This document shows positions 47,601 to 63,530 of a DNA stretch of 64,000 nt, piece by piece. The stretch spans positions 29,184,501 to 29,248,500 of the forward strand of contig OX327695.1 of assembly GCA_946807835.1 (NCBI GenBank), read 5' to 3'. The notes under the pieces are model-generated. The model was not told where the DNA came from and ran no database searches. It was given only the letters and a program-made list of their open reading frames with translations. The translations under genes and the position numbers were made by a program. The DNA comes from Ailanthus altissimus. Taxonomy: Eukaryota > Streptophyta > Magnoliopsida > Sapindales > Simaroubaceae. Position 1 is the stretch's first letter, and every line of letters starts with the position of its first letter.

Positions 47601-50600
47601 TTATTGCCAATTAGTATTGTAAACTTAAGCTCAGAATTGACCACAAATTTGTCTGAAATAATAGAAATACCTTCATCATGAGCTTCATGGCGAGTCTGTG
47701 GACATACAGATTGATTAAGTTTTTCATCCTTCTGAGTCTTCTCCACAACCAACATGGTATTAGACTTCTTCATATCTGGTCTGCAAACAAGCCATATTTA
47801 GAGAAAAGGTGATCATTTCCCGATTAAACAGCAGTTTCTTTGGAGATATAGAAAATAGAACTACCCGGGGCTAAACACTAAATCCTCGTCAGAACTTAGC
47901 TTGGGATTTATAGGACAGATGCCAGGAGACTTTTGTAATTTCTTCAAAGCACCAGTTTCTGCAAAAACTACAGACATATAAGTCCTGCATCACTGTGCCA
48001 GGTCTCAGAAGGGAAAATACATGCGGGGATCATCACCTGGAAACTTTTCCACAAAATTGAAGGTGTCAGCATTTTGTTTTCTGGCTTTTACTGTTGAACA
48101 AAGACTCAAGGAGATAAACCGCCTCTTATGTCTGTGAAAGGGTGGAGCAGAATGCCTTCTTCTTGACCTTTCTTTAGGAACAGCATCTGGTTCACAGTTC
48201 TGATATCTAAACTCATCCCTTACACTTTTATACTCACCAAAATCTTTATTACATGAGGCAGAGCATAACCATGCTGTGTCATCAATTAACATATCAGAAT
48301 GTTCTAGGACGCATTTATCAGGAAGATTGTACTTCTTGAGGAATCTGTAGAGTTTTTCATTAGAATGGTCATATTCCTCAAAATCTGATCCAGTGCTTGC
48401 TGATGCGCACTTCCCTTGGTTGGGTCTCCTCCATGTAACATCATAACTATATTTGCAATTCTCTTCAGCACCCGTTAATTGCCCACAATTAGTCCCTTTC
48501 CCAAATTTGGAGTTTCGTTCAAGTGCATTTTTATCAGCAAAATGTCCATCCCCAAAAGTAGCTAGATGAAAAGGATCTAAGACTTTAGAGCACCATTCAG
48601 AATTCAAGGACCGATGATCTGAGCCAGAGTTCCCCTCTGGTTCCAAAGAATCGGATAGGAAGTAAGCCTCTTCAGCAAAAGGCTCTGCAAAGGCTGAAAA
48701 TAAGTTTGGAGAAGCTCTAGACAGAAGATCACAACCAGTTAGAATATCCCCTTTTGTCATGATCCTGGGAAGGTGCTGAGAGCATGATGCCTCCCCCTGC
48801 CATAGATTCTGGTTACTGGTACCAGCCTCCAGGATATCCATCCTTTCATTACAACAAATTCGCTTACATTTGTTCCTAAAGTGATCAGTTGATGATTCAA
48901 ATCCTTCCTCACCAGGAAATGAAGCCCCGGCAAATGGCAGGTATCCTTCTGAGGAGCAACTCTGAAGAAAAGGTTTTCTTATGTTCTCACTTACCTCATA
49001 TTTATTTCTTATTTCATCCCTATCAAAAGACAATGCACTTCCTAATGGTCCATTGGTTACACCAGGATTAACTTTGAGGCACTCTTTCCCCAATTTTGAA
49101 CTCAAAACGTCACCCTCCACATGAATGCTTGGTCTTCCATCAGCCAAAAAGCTATTCTCCAAGAAATAATTCTCTTTTGATGAAAAATTGTTATCAAATG
49201 TCCATGGATAGTGGTCAGTTTTGCAAGGAACTATGGGTAAGCATTCCGCAAATGAATCATCCAACGATCCGAAAGAATATTCTGGCTGACAAAGGAATTC
49301 CATCTCAGAATCTTCCTCTCCAAGTTCTTTAGTATCTATCTGAAACTTTTGAGTTGTGATTCTTTCACATTCCTCATTAAACAAAAGGGTTCCTTCTTTA
49401 GTAAGATTCTTGAAAGGGGATGAGGAAAGAAGAAAAGCCTCATGATTTCGGAACCTGCTACTTTTTAATTCCCATTCAGCATCCTCTGACATATCTGCAC
49501 TGAAAAAATCTAGCCCAAAAAAAAAAGATATGGACAAAAAGATCAAAAAGAAAATTATTCCGAAGGAACTCTTAAAGCATGTTATTGCGTTAGCATTTTG
49601 CAAGAAACTATTTCCCCCAAAAGGAACTATTTCTAACTTAAATGGCATGAAGAATGTGATCCCAAGTAGATTTTTGACACATTAAAACATGAATGTTACC
49701 TCCTGCAGATATGATGTTGTTGTCATGTTTCTTCCCCATTTTATCTTTTCCAAATTTATCAACTATGGGACTAAAGGCTTCTCCTGGAAATCTCTAACAT
49801 CAGTAATCATTTCATAACTCATTTTATGAATGCAACAAACATAGCAAGCAATCTGCAAGTATATGAATATACCGTATGCTGGGCTTTTCATCCACACAGT
49901 ACAAATGGCCTTCTCAATAAAGGTAAGTATGGGTTCCCAATCCTGGTAGTAAAAAGAGAGAGACAGAAAGCTCAGTGATTACCAAAGAACTCTTTAAGTC
50001 ACTTGAGGATGTTATATGCATATACATCGTTGGTCCACAATTCATGAACAAAACACGCAAATATTTACCTTGAATACAGCATATGTCTTTGATGGTTCAA
50101 AGGTCAAATCATAGAGAGACTGTGGGCAACATAAATTCAAAATATAGGCTGGACATGTTTCAGACCTACTTCTCCTCCTTTTTTGGGATCCATTATTCAC
50201 ATTCCATGAATCCAAACAATCAAAACTAGCAGCCAATTGATTCAACAACTTGTGTATGGGGCCTTTGCAAACAAACCGTGAGTTAATATCTAATTTATGA
50301 AGGTCCACAATGAAACAAGATAATCTAAGTTCACTTTATACTCCAAACTCAACAAAACCAAAACAACTGTATATCAATAGGAGAATTACACAGAGATGGA
50401 TACAAACATGTTGAAAGGCCTGCAAAAAAGAATATTCTATCAAGAAGAGAGGAATACCAAAAGAAAGGATGGATAATAAAATTTTTCGGTTAGCTAATCT
50501 ATATAAATTACTTTACCTTAATGGAAATACTATCACAAGGACTGGACACGTAGCCAGAAATTTTTACCGCACCATCATTAGCACTCACTTCATGAAGAAA

Positions 50601-51977
50601 GCTGGAATTCTCAATCCCAAAACCACTCATCAATAGCAACAAGGGAGAAGAGGAAGAACGTGTGCTGAGAAGCTCATCCTCACTGATATAGAGAATAAAT
50701 AAGGTCAATAAACAATGTAAAACCAATGCAAGCTCTAGATGACAATAATGACAAGAACAAACCTTTCCACGTCAAAAACTTTAAAGGAAACATTTGAGTG
50801 CACAAGGGCAATTCGGAATATACATTTTTTAACAGAGTGCAAGACCTTCTTGGGACTTCCAGGGTAATAATGCAGATCACAAGAACACCAGTCAGTGGAG
50901 ATCACTGCAAACAAAACTAAGAACAAACCAGATAAAACTAAAGAAAATAAGAACCTGGATTGCATATATTTCCTTCGAACTGGTTGGTTGTAAAATAAAT
51001 CACGAGCAACAACTGAAAGAAGCAAAGCCATTTGTTTACAGAACTTTCAATAATCCAAATATGGGAGCAAATCTTAAAGCAAAGTAAGTAGTCCACGCAT
51101 CATCAAGCAATAGAATGTTCACCTGTTGTGCCCACATTTTTTCTATCATCATCAATTCCAAGAAACAAACACTTGGATCCCTGAAAGAACAGTAAAAGAC
51201 TTCTATTGCATAAATAGCAGTGAAGAAACACATTTTGCTAAAAATATATTCAATCATCCATACCTTCATGACCTTGCGATATCCATTAGGCCTTCCATAT
51301 GCTTTTGTTATAATTTCCAACAACGAGACATCAGAAATTGAAGCCAATGCTTCTCCACGAAATCCAAAAGTCGAACTTGCCGCATCCATATCAGCCAACT
51401 TTTGAAGCTTTGATGTTGCTATTAACACATTAGAAAAACATACAATCATCATAACTTAGCCATATGCATGAACCAAATAAACCCTTAAAAGAAAATGCAA
51501 AATAAACTACAATTTAGTTACCGTATCTTTCTCCCAACAAGACCAAGCCATCCCGTGAAATGCCAGACCCTGAAATCACACAAATTGGAATCAAACAAAC
51601 ACAAAAACTAAAACCATTATGCGAGATTTCAAACTTTGACCCAGAAAAGAATAACATTTCTAACATTAAAAAACTAACTCACCGTCATCCACTACTTTCA
51701 CATAACAAGTGCCAACACCCACAGAAACTGACACCTGAAACAAACAAATTTTCACTTCAATTACAACTCACATTTACTAACCCACATGCAATCACAAAGA
51801 CTGCAACAAAAAGTTAAACAAAAAAAAAACGACGGCATCAAATTTATAAACCTTTGTGGCGCCAGCATCAAGACTGTTGAAAACGAGCTCTTCAACAACC
51901 CTTGTAAGATCAAACAAGACGACCCCAGAACGCACCGTATTGCGAACGGCCTCTGGCAATCGCTTGATGTGCCCCAT
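44615..51977 (-). CDS. MLH3: DNA mismatch repair protein MLH3
   Basis: MLH3 pairs with MLH1; the dimer acts in mismatch repair and resolves meiotic crossovers. The gene starts at 51977 with exon 51852-51977, then 51683-51734, and many further exons with GT-AG sites. The GHKL ATPase motifs are EELVFNSLDAGA (residues 29-40), DDGSGI and FGFRGEALASI. The poorly conserved middle lies in a large exon, about 48036-49500. The C-terminal endonuclease motif DQHAADERIRLEE is split by an intron (DQ at about 46930, HAADER at about 46540). Later blocks are LPEIGYQLLQ, HWQATVITLLAVPCILGVNL, GAIMFGDSLLP and CAHGRPTTVPL, ending at a TAG at 44615-44617. Every block checked is in frame and undamaged. Exact limits of all internal exons were not worked out. 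Confidence 0.92.
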
Positions 51978-52834
51978 TAACAGCGAATAAGTTTCAATCT
52001 TTTTTCGCAGGCACGCATAAAAGCTTCGATCTTTTTGCGGGTTTTGAAAGCGGCAGAGGAAAAAAAAGGCGGTTTGTGTATCAGCGTATGTTTTGTTGTT
52101 TTGTACACGGGAGAGGACAAACGCGCGTCGTGTGTGCGTGATGTGTTATCCTTAGCCCCATGGACAGGATGTTACACGTGAGGAGGTTTAGTTGTCGTGT
52201 ACCGTTGGACGACACGTCGTCTTTAACATCAACACGTAAGATGATGACTTGATATTTAATTAATTAATTTTATTTTATTTTATCTTCAAGAAAAATATTT
52301 TTTAAAAAAAATTAATTTAAAAGTTTAACTGCCGTAATTCTATTGGTTGAATAAAACATTCTGCGTTTGAGTCCAAAACACCAGCAAAATTACCTAAATA
52401 CGCTCTCATTTTGTGAGAAGAAAATTAGATGAATAAATATAACGAGAATTTTGAAAAAAAAAATGATTTATTTCTTAAATTTCCAATGTTATAAATCTCT
52501 TTAAAACTTGTGATGAGAGAGTTTATTTTAAAAATTTTGAATGATGAGAAATTATCTTAAGCTACATTGTAAACAAACAAAAAAATTTAAAATTACCTCT
52601 TCAAATTTAGGGCTTTAAGATTGTATTCCGAAAATTTATAAACAAAAAAATTATTAAAAATTAAATAATTAATTTATTATCAATAATTAATTGGTTCATA
52701 TGTTAATGAAGTATAATTAATTCAATTAGTAAGACATATTGATATGTCCCAACCTAATTAAACTATAGTTTGGGAGGGATTTAATTTTTATTTAATGTAA
52801 TATTTAAAAATATAATAAATAATGGATTACATGA

Positions 52835-52867
<33 letters not shown>

Positions 52868-54999
52868 TAATAAATTATAAGTATCACAATCTGATCCAAA
52901 AAACTAAATTGTTAAGTAATGTATTTTATCTGCTCATATATTTTTAAGATTTATCTAAATTTAATGTAAAATGTGACATTCTTCTTGTCATAGTCTAATC
53001 CAAACTAAAGGGTTAAACTAACTTATATTACTCATCTCTTTTATTTATAAGAACTCACGTCTGACGTAATAATTTCGATTGGAGTTTAAAACAATATCTC
53101 ATGTGACAAATTTTTATTGAAGCTTAAAACATAAGATTTATCTACTTTTTATTTGATGCGAAATGTAACATTTTTTTACATTCAATTATGTGACACCATT
53201 GTCACAATTTAGCCTAAATTAAAGGGCCAACTTGACTTATATTGCCCATATTTTCTATTTATAAGGATTCGCATCTTACGTGACAATCTTTATTAGAGCT
53301 TGAAACGTATAATTTTTAAAACTTATTTGATCTATAATGCCTATGCTTTTTATTATTAAGGGATCTACTACTCACGTGATAATATTTATTGGGGCGATTT
53401 TAGATACCCTCATGCTAATGAGAATTCAGGTCCATTTTAATATTACTTATTATGGTTCCTGTGATTACTACCGACTTTAAAAATTAAATTATTAAATAAT
53501 ATTGTTTACTCACTAATATATTTTTAATATTTTTACTCACCAAATTCTTATCCAATGTAAAATGTGACACGTAATAATAAAAATTAAAAAAGTGATTAAA
53601 AGGCCAATCACTTTATTAAATGATTAGTTTGATATCAACACTTACTAATACTTTTAATATTAAGGTTTGAGCTTGAATTGGGTCAATTTTTCTTATAATG
53701 AAGAGTTAATTTATGAGATAAAATGAGTCAATTTCTCTCCTAGTTAATTTGTAAGTAGATATATTAATTAATTTGTAACGAGTATATTTATAATTAATTT
53801 ATAACGCACACCGGTTGATTTACTTTAAAAAAAAAATGTTAACTAGGAGAGAAAAAGGAGGTGAGTTGAAAAAAAAAGCACCATTTAGGTAAAAATAAAA
53901 AGGCAAGAGGTAATTAAATATTTTAATAGGATATGGGTTTTTGGGGTTCTGGTTCAAAATTCTTTCTGACAAATTTTTTTAAAAAAATAATCTGACAATA
54001 AAATATAACTTTTTAATTTAAAATGTAAATATAAATAGAAATATTTTAAATATATATATAAACACACAAGATCTTCTCTTTTCTCCTTAGGCCTCGAATT
54101 TGTTATTCCTCCCTCACCTGAGAGCCTCTCTTATGAAACCATTAAGAAGAAAAAAAACCCTAATTTCACCTTGCCGTTTCTCTGTTTCCACAAACACAAC
54201 ACGTTTCAGACATTAAACACATGTTCAGGTTTTTGAGGTATATTGGAATTCAGTTGTCAACTCTGTTTCATTATCATGCTTTTAAAATGAAATAAGATGC
54301 TTAGAAATGGAGCTGATTCACGTAATTCTCATGAATCAAACTGGTTTTGATTGAAATTTTTGTTTTTGGTTATGTAATTTGGTTTCGTGGATTGAATATA
54401 AGGTGGGAATATGGGGAATTCTGTTGGGTACATGAGTTTTTTTTTTTTTTTAAGTGTTTTGATTGTGCGCATGGTGTGTGATTATTTGAATTTCGAATTT
54501 TATGTGATATTGGTGAGTTTGATATTGACGGTACTGAGATGGGGAAGAAAGAAAGCTGAAGTTTTGCATTGTAGGTTATGTTGTTATGTTGTTTCTGATA
54601 TAGAGAAGAAGATCATCAAATCTGTGAAAATGGGTGTTAAGGATTTAGTTAAAGTGGATACCTTTTTGTTTTATCCTGATTAGAAGGGGATATAAAGTTC
54701 AGGGTTTCATGTTTTTTTTTTCATTTTTGTATGTGTTTGCTATGGATTCTCGTTATGGAAATGAAGTGGCTGAAATCTGATTAAATCTATTTTTATTTTT
54801 ATTTCATTAAAAGTTTTGTAAGGCATGATTGTGATCTTAGGTTTTAAATAAATTTAGATATATCAAGGGTTTGGATGTAGATACAAATCTAATATGATTA
54901 ATTGTTTATGGTTGTTTTAGTGTGAAGGTAGCTGTGGTGACTGTATCATCTCTGTAGAGATTTGATTCCATGTCTTAGGGTAAGATTACAGGAGAAATA
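51978..54999. other. Divergent spacer between MLH3 and the 55.0-kb gene
   Basis: The first 250 bases are probably the MLH3 promoter. An (aat)n run lies near 52840-52866 and diverged tandem repeats at 53005-53395. From about 54080 the sequence looks like the leader of the next gene. A likely 5'-UTR intron runs from about 54238 to 54990 (acceptor ATTACAG just before the ATG at 55000). Confidence 0.5.
53005..53395 (+). repeat. Diverged tandem repeat, three units
   Basis: Blocks at about 53005, 53220 and 53325 share an 'aaagggyyaac-tnacttatatt' element, a 'cycat-nttttntatttata' element, 'cacgtnngacgtaataattt' or its variants and an 'attggagntt' end. The third is partial. Confidence 0.6.
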
Positions 55000-56139
55000 A
55001 TGGAGATTAACATTTGTGACATCAATCACCTGGATGCTGATGTCCTTTTGCCTCCTCGAAAGCGTCTTCTTGCTGGATTCAAGAAACAGAGTTCTGATGC
55101 CAATGGCAATGACAATGAAGCTTCGCATCCACCAACCATTGCTTCTTCTTCTTCATCACCTTCTAGTCCTTCTTCAAGTGAATTATCGAGTGAATTTAAT
55201 GCCTGCCTTAATAATTTATTGAAAACTGCTACGAATAATTCAAATCTTTCCCCTGAAGAGATCGCAGAGTTGGCAGAATCAGCAGCTATTGCTGCAGTTA
55301 AGGCTGCAAAGGATGCCCGAGCTGCAGCCGAGGAAAAGGCTGCTATTGCAACGAGAGCAATTACTGCAGCTAAGACTGCTTTAGACTTGGTTGCTTCTTT
55401 TAATGAAGAGGAAGCTTCCAAGGGGAGATACCTAAAAAAGAATAAGCTGAAGAAGCATGTCCCTGTTCAGCTTTTGTACAAGAAGCACCAATCAGTGGAT
55501 AATGATAAGACTGATGAAGAACTAGCTCGAAGATTACATCGAGACATGAACAGCTCCCCCAGAATCTCAAAGAACCTTTCAAGTTCTGACTTGAAGGGTC
55601 ATAAACATAAGAAACCTAAAAGCTCACCCACTTCTGAAAAAATTAGGGCTCCTAACGGGCGTATCGTCTTGGGAGGAAACCAAGCATGCATATCTGGTGG
55701 ACATGTAGTAAGCGAGGTGGACTCTGAAACCGTTAGGGAGGTATACACAGTTAAAGTGGATGATAAGGCATCTAAATATGAAAATGCTGGTCAGTTAGAA
55801 ACGGACATTGGGAAAGCAGAAGCAAGTCACTCAAAAGAGAAAGTCTTGGAAGATACGAATTCCCCTGGTAGAAAGAGGGGAAGGCTGAAGTTAAAGAAGT
55901 TGCCCTTAAGTATTTGCACATTAAGGGATAGAGTAAATCCCAAGGAGGAGATGATTACTAGAACCTCTACATTAACCGATATAAACATGGGTAATCCTCC
56001 TGCTGGTAAAAATATGCCCTTGCTTCCTCTGGAGCCTTCTTCTGATGGTGTGATGCCAATCAAAGCTACACCAACATGGAAATGCCAGGAGTTCAAGGCA
56101 CCTGCGTGTGTCAAACAAAACAAAGTTGTGCAGTCATAA
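55000..56139 (+). CDS. Uncharacterised plant protein, alanine-rich helix and basic C-terminus
   Basis: A single coding exon of 379 codons. The N-terminus has a basic patch (PPRKRLLAGFKKQ, about residues 18-30), then a serine/proline-rich linker (about 49-66). A long alanine-rich, probably helical segment follows (about 84-134, with AAIAAVKAAKDARAAAEEK). Next is a DEELARRLHRDMNSSPR block (about 170-186), and a basic stretch GRKRGRLKLKKLP (about 289-301) that could be a nuclear localisation signal. No catalytic motif is visible. I do not know its function. In Arabidopsis the gene between SRPK and MLH3 (At4g35510, remembered) is also uncharacterised, and the position suggests this is its counterpart. 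Real coding is supported by the length, an untranslated leader intron before the ATG, and the composition. Confidence 0.82.
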   Translation: MEINICDINHLDADVLLPPRKRLLAGFKKQSSDANGNDNEASHPPTIASSSSSPSSPSSSELSSEFNACLNNLLKTATNNSNLSPEEIAELAESAAIAAVKAAKDARAAAEEKAAIATRAITAAKTALDLVASFNEEEASKGRYLKKNKLKKHVPVQLLYKKHQSVDNDKTDEELARRLHRDMNSSPRISKNLSSSDLKGHKHKKPKSSPTSEKIRAPNGRIVLGGNQACISGGHVVSEVDSETVREVYTVKVDDKASKYENAGQLETDIGKAEASHSKEKVLEDTNSPGRKRGRLKLKKLPLSICTLRDRVNPKEEMITRTSTLTDINMGNPPAGKNMPLLPLEPSSDGVMPIKATPTWKCQEFKAPACVKQNKVVQS

Positions 56140-57785
56140 TGTTCAAGTCTTATTGTGGTAACAGGTTGCTACCATGATAGAAGTTGCTAGCTGAGGTAGG
56201 ATTTTGTGATGCTCTTTTTATAAGAACGGCTTCATTTGATTTATCTTTTTGCTCATTACTTGCTTTGTAAGGAAGTTGAATTTGACGTGTATATTTTTGA
56301 ATGCTTAAATGCTTGAATCTACCCTTCACATTCCAAATATTAGCAGTTGCTTGACATGACAACAAAGCTTGCAGTTAAGAGAAGGATGTCGCCATGTTGA
56401 CCTTTGCATATTCTTCCTGCTTAATGTCCTAAGGATAGATGTAAGAAGTAACTTTAATGTCTTAGGTTTGAATCTCAGCAAGTCATTTTCTGTTTTTGCT
56501 TGCTTAGAAATCTATGCCGCATGATAATTGTGTTAAGATATCATAGTTCTGTTTGCTGTCTCATTAATAATAGTATCGATAGAAATAGAAACAATTTCAA
56601 ATCTCGATTATGCAAACAGCTTAACTATAATAGAGGGGAGAGATAATAATTGTGCAATTATCAGAATTTGAAGAAATGAATATACCATTCTTTATTTGCA
56701 ATCAATGCACCTACAGAACATAGGGCAGAGAATTTGAAGAGCATTGGATAAATTTAATTTGTTCCAAGGTCAAAAAACAGCATTTTCTTTAGTGATCATG
56801 TCCTTTCTACCTTGCATAATTCCTTCATATGATTGAAAGTTTCAGCCGACATCCCAAGGCTCTAGGTCTGTCCAGTTCGGCACTGTTGGCTCTCTTCAGT
56901 GTGATTCTACTTCCATCTTTTCAGAAACTGGCTGAATGGCTTTTCTGGTAGTGTTTCAAACAACTCCTACTAACTTGCTTAGAAGTAAGGTTTAGCTCTA
57001 AGTGGTGAGATTAATGTGTAATTGTTTCTACTCCAAGACCTTGGAGTACATATGAAATGTTTGTTCTGTGGTTGTTAAAATTGTGTACAAACCTTACAGT
57101 GAGGTATCAGTTTGTCGCAGTATTGTACAAGTAGGAAGTGGTAATGTTCCATTTTTAGCCTTGCTTGCGGCAGGGACTGGCTTGGTTCCTGTTAGAACAA
57201 AGTGGGTTGTTCTGCATGCTGGATGAAGTTGTGTGTTAACAGGTTTCTCTGAAGCCTGAACAGCTTTACAATTTGCAAATTGGTAGCAACTCAAAGTTAC
57301 CATTTTTGTTTCTCTGCCAATAGCATATGGACTCTCATAGTTTACTGTAAATGACATATTTGCCTGATTTAGGGATTTGGGATTTTCATTTTTCCTCCTT
57401 TGGGGGAATTCACATCTTCTATTTCAAGGCATTAAAAGAAAATTACTTTTATGGGTCAAAATTTTCGAGTCCTGTCATTAAAATTTTATTCTACATGAAT
57501 TTTCTTCATATTTTATAAGTGATTTTAATATCCTCAAATATATTATCTCAAAATAGTAAAAAATATTTTCAAAAAACTATTTAAATTAAAGTACTTTCTC
57601 AGAGAAACATTTTAAACATACAGTAACATTGAGTCAAGAACAAATATTGGGCATCTATGTGACTACATATAATCAATGAAAATAAGTTCATTGACATGAT
57701 AATACAAATAATTTGGCCACATGAAACTCTTGTATTAAATAACAAGAAGTTGTATTCAGTGGAAGTCTCTATTATGACTATAAAC

Positions 57786-57899
57786 AAATTGGGCATATGA
57801 AACCTGGTACAATGTTTCTTGGCTGGTACCGCTTGTCTCAAATTGGGCATATGATATGAAACTTGGTAGAATGTTTCTTAGCTATTACTACTTGTCTGT
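57786..57899 (+). repeat. 55-59 bp direct tandem duplication
   Basis: Two adjacent copies begin aattgggcatatga and include aatgtttctt and a cttgtct end; they differ at a few bases and a small indel. Confidence 0.85.
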
Positions 57900-57944
57900 T
57901 TCTTCATCTTCTTGTGAGATCTAGATTCAAATCTGACCCCCTTT

Positions 57945-58067
57945 TTTTTTTAAAAAAAAAGAAGTTATTAAATCTTGACACAAATCTTTAAAAAAAAAGA
58001 AGTTATTAAATCTGGACACAAATCTTTAAAAAAAAAAGAAGTTATTAAATCTGGACACAAATCTGAC
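57945..58067 (+). repeat. Triplicated 37-39 bp repeat
   Basis: Three near-identical units of a poly-A run followed by gaagttattaaatct and gacacaaatct. The third ends in the flanking caaatctgacc word also present before the array. Confidence 0.85.
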
Positions 58068-58317
58068 CAAAAATAAAAATCATATCAAAAGACCTAATTA
58101 TAATTGCATACTTGCACCTTTTTGCACCGCTGTGACAACTTTGTTCCCATAGGCCTCCTCCCTTCCTTTTCTTTTTTTGTTTTTTTAGTGTAGATGAACA
58201 TGGAATAAAGATTAAAAAAAGCATTTTTCATATTGGCTACCCATCAATTTTTTTTATGATTAAAAGTTCCAAGGGACCGGCCCCTACTTGGTGACTTTAT
58301 CAAATTATATGTTTAAT

Positions 58318-58800
58318 GTTACACTTTAAGTATTTTTAAGCATTTTTTTAAATATTTGATGTGCGATAAAATTTTTTAAAAATTTTAAAAACTGTTGAAA
58401 CGAATTACAAGTTGGAGTTTTTAGAAGATCTGTTGACATGAATAAAAAATCAGATCAAACTCATGATTTATTAAAGTTATTAACCTTAATTAAAAAATAA
58501 ATATTCTAAAAAATATGTGATAGCATTTAAGAATATTTTAAAAAATATTATTCCATCTTATATATATATCGTTAGATCGTTTAGATCTCAGTCGTCGATT
58601 GTATAGATCTACTAGTATATAAAGAGAGAAACCCTCACTTGTATAATTAATCTCATAGTTTTGTTTTCTCTTTAACAATATAGAGAGCATTCGTACAATT
58701 ATTTAGCGTGTTTATTTTTTTTTTCTTTGTGTGATTTTCTCAACTACTTAACACGCAATGCGTCTAAAGTCACACGATCTCAAAAAGGTCTATGACACTA
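58318..58800 (+). mobile_element. LTR-like interspersed repeat, copy 2
   Basis: Matches 18819-19301 along its full length, both about 483 bases. It carries the same order of words: tgttaca start, gatgtgcgat, aacatttaagaatatttta-like stretch, TATA-like agtatataaagag, ccctcacttgtat, gtgtgattttct, aacacgcaatgcgtct and a gacacta end. No coding region is attached. Confidence 0.7.
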
Positions 58801-59712
58801 AGTAAAGATATGAATCTGCCTTATCACATAATCAAAGCCAAATTTCTCATTTTAAGTTACAAAACAAAAAAGAAGAAAAAAAGGAGAGAGTGAGAGAGAG
58901 AATCATTAACAATCAGGGACATGGAAGGAAAGGGCAAAGTTGTGAGTCCACATTGGCGCAATTTTCATTTTTCTTTTTCTCATTCTGAATAATACTTCTA
59001 TTTCTATATTTAGGTGGCCAAGGGATAGAATTTTTTTGACTTAAATTGCATTACAACCATTTATAGAAAATTTCATGGTTACAAAAAAGGCCTTTGGTTG
59101 GCAAACCCCCCTCCAGTTAGAAATTCAAATGAATTAAATGAGACTTGAGTACCCGAATAGTTAAACCACAACTGGAAAAGCAAGTGGACCATATATATCA
59201 TTTGACTAAAAATAAAACAGTCCACCAACTTTGTAAGCAAAAACTTGATTTCCCACAAGAGTTTGCCCTCATCATGTAGATTTATTTTACACCCATAGAT
59301 GCATTATGAATAGCCAAAGTAGCTTGCAGTCTAACCCTAACAGTAGCCACATCCCTCGAGTAATATCGAGGTCTCAAGTTCGATATTGAATCACTTAATC
59401 GGGCAAACACTTTTGTCACTTGAATGAAAGCCAATATGGATACACAAGTAATGATCATATATGTATATAACATGATGAACAGGAACCACTATTGTCTGTC
59501 CTTGTAGTAAAAAATTTCTCTCTTTCATGTCATTTCCTCACGGTGATCATATTACTATTTTACATTTTAGTTAATAGTCAATCAAAAAAATAATTCTTAT
59601 TAAAAATGTGATAAACAAAAAATAATAACAAATCACAATCAAATACTCATACAGGTGGAGGGAGGGACTTGACAATGGTGCCGTTGATCTGCCAGCACCT
59701 GTGATCCCTTCT

Positions 59713-62637
<2,925 letters not shown>

Positions 62638-63530
62638 TCAGTTTAATAAATTGAAATCGAATCGATTTGAAAAACTTTAAAGCTCTCTCTTTGCTTTTGT
62701 TTTCCGTATTTATGATTTGCGTTGTTTGTGTTTTTGTTTTTGTTTTCGTTTTTGGGGAATTCGAAACTTTGATCTCCTGCTTTTTTGCAAGCTCTGTGGT
62801 GAAAGACTCGTCTCCTCCGCTTTTTTGCCTTCTTTCTGTAACTTTCGCGTTTGGCAATTCTTTAAAAAATAAGCTAATTTACCATTATGCCCCTGATTTG
62901 CTTCGGTCGTGGTGGGGTTAATTACGCCCGGTACATTCTTTTAGGTGGGGTGTTGTGGTCAAATTCTTGTAGCGGCTTGAGTTTGATTGGTGGTGATGCG
63001 TGTAAGCCAACTGCTTTTTCATTATTGACATTTCGATCGTTGTTTGAGGGTGTATTCAGTATTTCTCATTTAATTATAGGTGTCACATGTGCTATCGATT
63101 TAATGTTCTGTTGTTATCACCTTGCTTTAATGCTAATTTTCACATTTTATAATTATTATTTACATTTTTTAAAACAAATATTATAATATTATCCTAAATT
63201 TGTTTAATATGCCTTTGATTAGGAGTAATCTTAGTGGCTTGTTGATGACACTGTTAACACCATGTGTATGATGTTACTAATTTTTATAATAATTTCACTA
63301 ATAAAATTTAACATCACCATATACCGTGACAATAATGTTAGATTTTTAAAAATAAATTAAATAGTTAACAACTATTATATCATATAATTATTATATTAAT
63401 GAATGTAAAAAAGTCAATAACTATTTAATTCGTGGTAGTTGGTAATATATTAGTTATAATCTATTTTGTAAATCAAATACTACTATTTATTAAATAAATA
63501 TGAAAAAATAAATATTATTAAAATGTTATA

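Larger units (their letters stand above)
56140..59712. other. Spacer between the 55.0-kb gene and SRPK
   Basis: Probable 3' UTR sequence for the first kilobase or so, then AT-rich sequence with two local tandem duplications (57786-57899 and 57945-58067) and the second copy of the LTR-like repeat (58318-58800). No gene recognised. Confidence 0.5.

Noticed and set aside
48889..49332. Plus-strand open frames inside MLH3
   Set aside because: Shadows of the large MLH3 exon on the minus strand.
55026..55421. 131-codon alanine-rich frame on the minus strand
   Set aside because: Complement of the alanine-rich helix of the plus-strand gene; GCT/GCA codons read backwards as Ser/Cys/Ala codons stay open.
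18819..58800. The two LTR-like copies as the ends of one retrotransposon
   Set aside because: They are 39 kb apart with intact host genes between them, so they are separate insertions.
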